Positions 62,505-64,000 of a stretch of DNA of 64,000 bases are shown piece by piece. The stretch spans positions 965,126 through 1,029,125 of the forward strand of contig NZ_CP012410.1 of assembly GCF_001274535.1 (NCBI RefSeq). Reading direction: 5' to 3'. The DNA is from Leptotrichia sp. oral taxon 212 (lineage in GTDB: Bacteria; Fusobacteriota; Fusobacteriia; Fusobacteriales; Leptotrichiaceae). Positions within the stretch are counted from its first letter, which is position 1. The number at the start of each line of letters is the position of its first letter. The notes under the pieces were generated by a model. The model was not told where the DNA came from. It saw nothing but the letters and a program-made list of their open reading frames with translations, and did not search any database. The position numbers and the translations under genes are program-made.

Positions 62505-64000
62505 ATGGAAATACTGAAGGAAAATTTTTTAAAGTTAAGAGAAAAAATGATGGAAAAATTTAAGGAAGATTTTGCAAGACATAGAGAACTGGGTGAAAAG
62601 GAAGTGCCGATAAAGACAATAGGACCTATTAATGGAGTTTACTATGAAAGAGGAGAAAGAAGTTATTTTGTCCGTCCAAGAATAAGAGCAGGGATTATCA
62701 CTTTGGAACAGTTGAGGGCTGTGTCAGATTTATCCCTAAAACACGGTGACGGAGAAATAAAACTTACAACGAGACATGGAATTCAGCTGAGAGGAATTAA
62801 GGCTGACAATGTTCTGCCGCTAATAGAGGATTTATTTAATGTAGGGCTAAAGACACAGGCTGTAGGTGGAAAAAGTATAAGAGGAATGATTATTTCATCA
62901 TATAGCGGTTTCGAAGAGGAGGAATTTGATGTAACACCTTATGCCGTCCACTCAATAAATTATCTGTTTCAGAATGAAGATACATATACACTCCCGGGGA
63001 AATTGAAGTTTTCAGCATCAAACAGCAGTGAAGATACGGCAGGAGCAAAATATGCCGATATGGGATTCATTGCAAAAAAAATAGATAACGAAGATTATTT
63101 TGAAGTTTATTTTGATTTTGGAATGAACCTGTCAAATAAAAATCCATATAAATACTCAAAAGATATAAAAGCTGAAGAAATGCTCTATTATATGAGGGCA
63201 ATGGTAATGATGTTCAAGGATAATATGGAAATGACAAATCCAAGGGCAAGAGTCAGAACAATGAATAGAAAAATAGGAATTGAAACATTTGAAGAAACAT
63301 TTAAGGAATATTTTGAGAAAGCAAAAAAAGAAGTAGATTCTGTAATTGATATAAAGGAACTCTATAAAGATGTAAAAACACAGGAAAAAGTGTTTGAATG
63401 GAGTAAGGAAGTGGACTTTGTCTCTGAAGGAATAGATGAGGAACTTCTTATAAATGTTAAGGAAAGCTATAGACAAAAAGGAATTTATGCTGTAAAACTG
63501 AAATTTGCAGGTGGAGTTATAAGAAGAAAACAGCTGGAAGGAATTCTTGAATATTTAGAAAGCTTAAATCATGAAATAAAAATAAAACTTACAAACAATC
63601 AGGAAATTATAGTATTTAATCTGAATGGTGAAGAGACTTTACATATTCTGAAAAATTTCGAAGAAAGACTTATAAGAAGTGCTTTTGAAGATACGATTAC
63701 ATGTACCGGTGTTCCAAGATGCAGATTGGCAATAACTTCCAGCAAAAGTGCATTTGATAAGATATTAAAGAAATTTGACACCAATGATGCAACATTGAAA
63801 AAAGAATTACCACAGCTGAGAATGTCAGGATGTCCTAATTCATGCAGCCTGACTTTTAAGGGAGATTTAGGTTTTTCAGGAAGAATTAAAAAAATAGATG
63901 AAAAGGTGAATATAGCCTATACGCTGTTAAGTGAAAATAAAAATATAGAACTGGCAGGGAGAGCAATAATCTTAGAAAGAGATCTGCCTGAAATGATTTA
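62505..64000 (+). CDS. Siroheme sulfite/nitrite reductase, 3' truncated by window edge
   Basis: About 498 residues are visible and the frame is open at the end. The N-terminal half has the ferredoxin-like nitrite/sulfite reductase repeat ('GVYYERGERSYFVRPRIRAGIITLEQLRAVSDL', 'IKLTTRHGIQLRGI'). The siroheme/[4Fe-4S] ligands are at residues ~399-405 ('CTGVPRC', C-x5-C) and ~442-446 ('GCPNSCSL', C-x3-C). The protein should reduce sulfite to sulfide or nitrite to ammonia in six-electron steps. Which one cannot be decided from this part, although anaerobic assimilatory sulfite reductase is plausible. AAGGAAAAGGAAT precedes the ATG at 62505. Confidence 0.9.
   Translation, partial: MEILKENFLKLREKMMEKFKEDFARHRELGEKEVPIKTIGPINGVYYERGERSYFVRPRIRAGIITLEQLRAVSDLSLKHGDGEIKLTTRHGIQLRGIKADNVLPLIEDLFNVGLKTQAVGGKSIRGMIISSYSGFEEEEFDVTPYAVHSINYLFQNEDTYTLPGKLKFSASNSSEDTAGAKYADMGFIAKKIDNEDYFEVYFDFGMNLSNKNPYKYSKDIKAEEMLYYMRAMVMMFKDNMEMTNPRARVRTMNRKIGIETFEETFKEYFEKAKKEVDSVIDIKELYKDVKTQEKVFEWSKEVDFVSEGIDEELLINVKESYRQKGIYAVKLKFAGGVIRRKQLEGILEYLESLNHEIKIKLTNNQEIIVFNLNGEETLHILKNFEERLIRSAFEDTITCTGVPRCRLAITSSKSAFDKILKKFDTNDATLKKELPQLRMSGCPNSCSLTFKGDLGFSGRIKKIDEKVNIAYTLLSENKNIELAGRAIILERDLPEMI

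Noticed and set aside
1-64000. CRISPR array, tRNA or rRNA genes, insertion sequences
   Set aside because: No regularly spaced direct repeats, tRNA cloverleaf, rRNA segment or transposase frame was recognised when reading both strands.

Overview
The window is a low-GC bacterial chromosome segment with strong Shine-Dalgarno sites and mostly co-directional operons. Protein style, base composition and gene content suggest Fusobacteriota, probably Leptotrichiaceae. The large purine/urate catabolism locus makes a Sebaldella-like, uricolytic gut anaerobe the best guess. This is inference from gene content; no marker search could be run.

Left part (1-22900). A 5'-truncated secretion-associated PAAR-like protein is followed by a lipoprotein, a GNAT acetyltransferase, a large SF1 helicase-like ATPase, a short-chain dehydrogenase and an M20 amidohydrolase. 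Next come a polar amino-acid ABC importer, preceded by a 12-codon leader peptide with three His codons and a terminator, and a methionine importer (metN-metI-metQ-metQ2). A DUF389 membrane protein, the infC-rpmI-rplT operon with an AUA-start infC, a CinA lacking its C-terminal domain, and a TetR regulator with two flavoproteins complete this part.

Middle part (22900-48700). This is an anaerobic purine (xanthine/urate) degradation locus of the ygeX-ygeY-ygeW-permease-ygfK-ssnA-xdhD type. It carries its own molybdenum and selenium cofactor machinery. A leftward operon has a MoeA-like protein, MogA/MoaB, a YqeC-MocA fusion, hydantoinase and MoaA. A rightward operon has a MOSC protein, ModB, MoaC, ModA, YqeB and XdhC. 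A fused NfnA/NfnB-like NADPH:ferredoxin oxidoreductase closes the locus. A compact GC-rich hairpin just upstream of the nucleobase permease resembles a xanthine/urate-sensing (NMT1-type) RNA. Permease, hydroxylase, ring-opening hydrolases, carbamoyltransferase and diaminopropionate lyase together describe import, reductive or hydrolytic ring opening, and recovery of ammonia, carbamoyl phosphate and pyruvate. No carbamate kinase, modC, moaD/E or selD is present here.

Right part (48700-64000). A luciferase-like flavin oxidoreductase lies divergent from an HxlR regulator, followed by a cation:proton antiporter and an alanine racemase gene broken by a frameshift in an A8 tract. A surface-polysaccharide cluster follows: manC, kdsD-like, wzx, GT2, wzy, GNAT, DXD glycosyltransferase and an endonuclease/phosphatase-family protein. 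A PNPOx-family protein and a YiiX-like lipoprotein lie on the minus strand. The window ends inside a siroheme sulfite/nitrite reductase gene.
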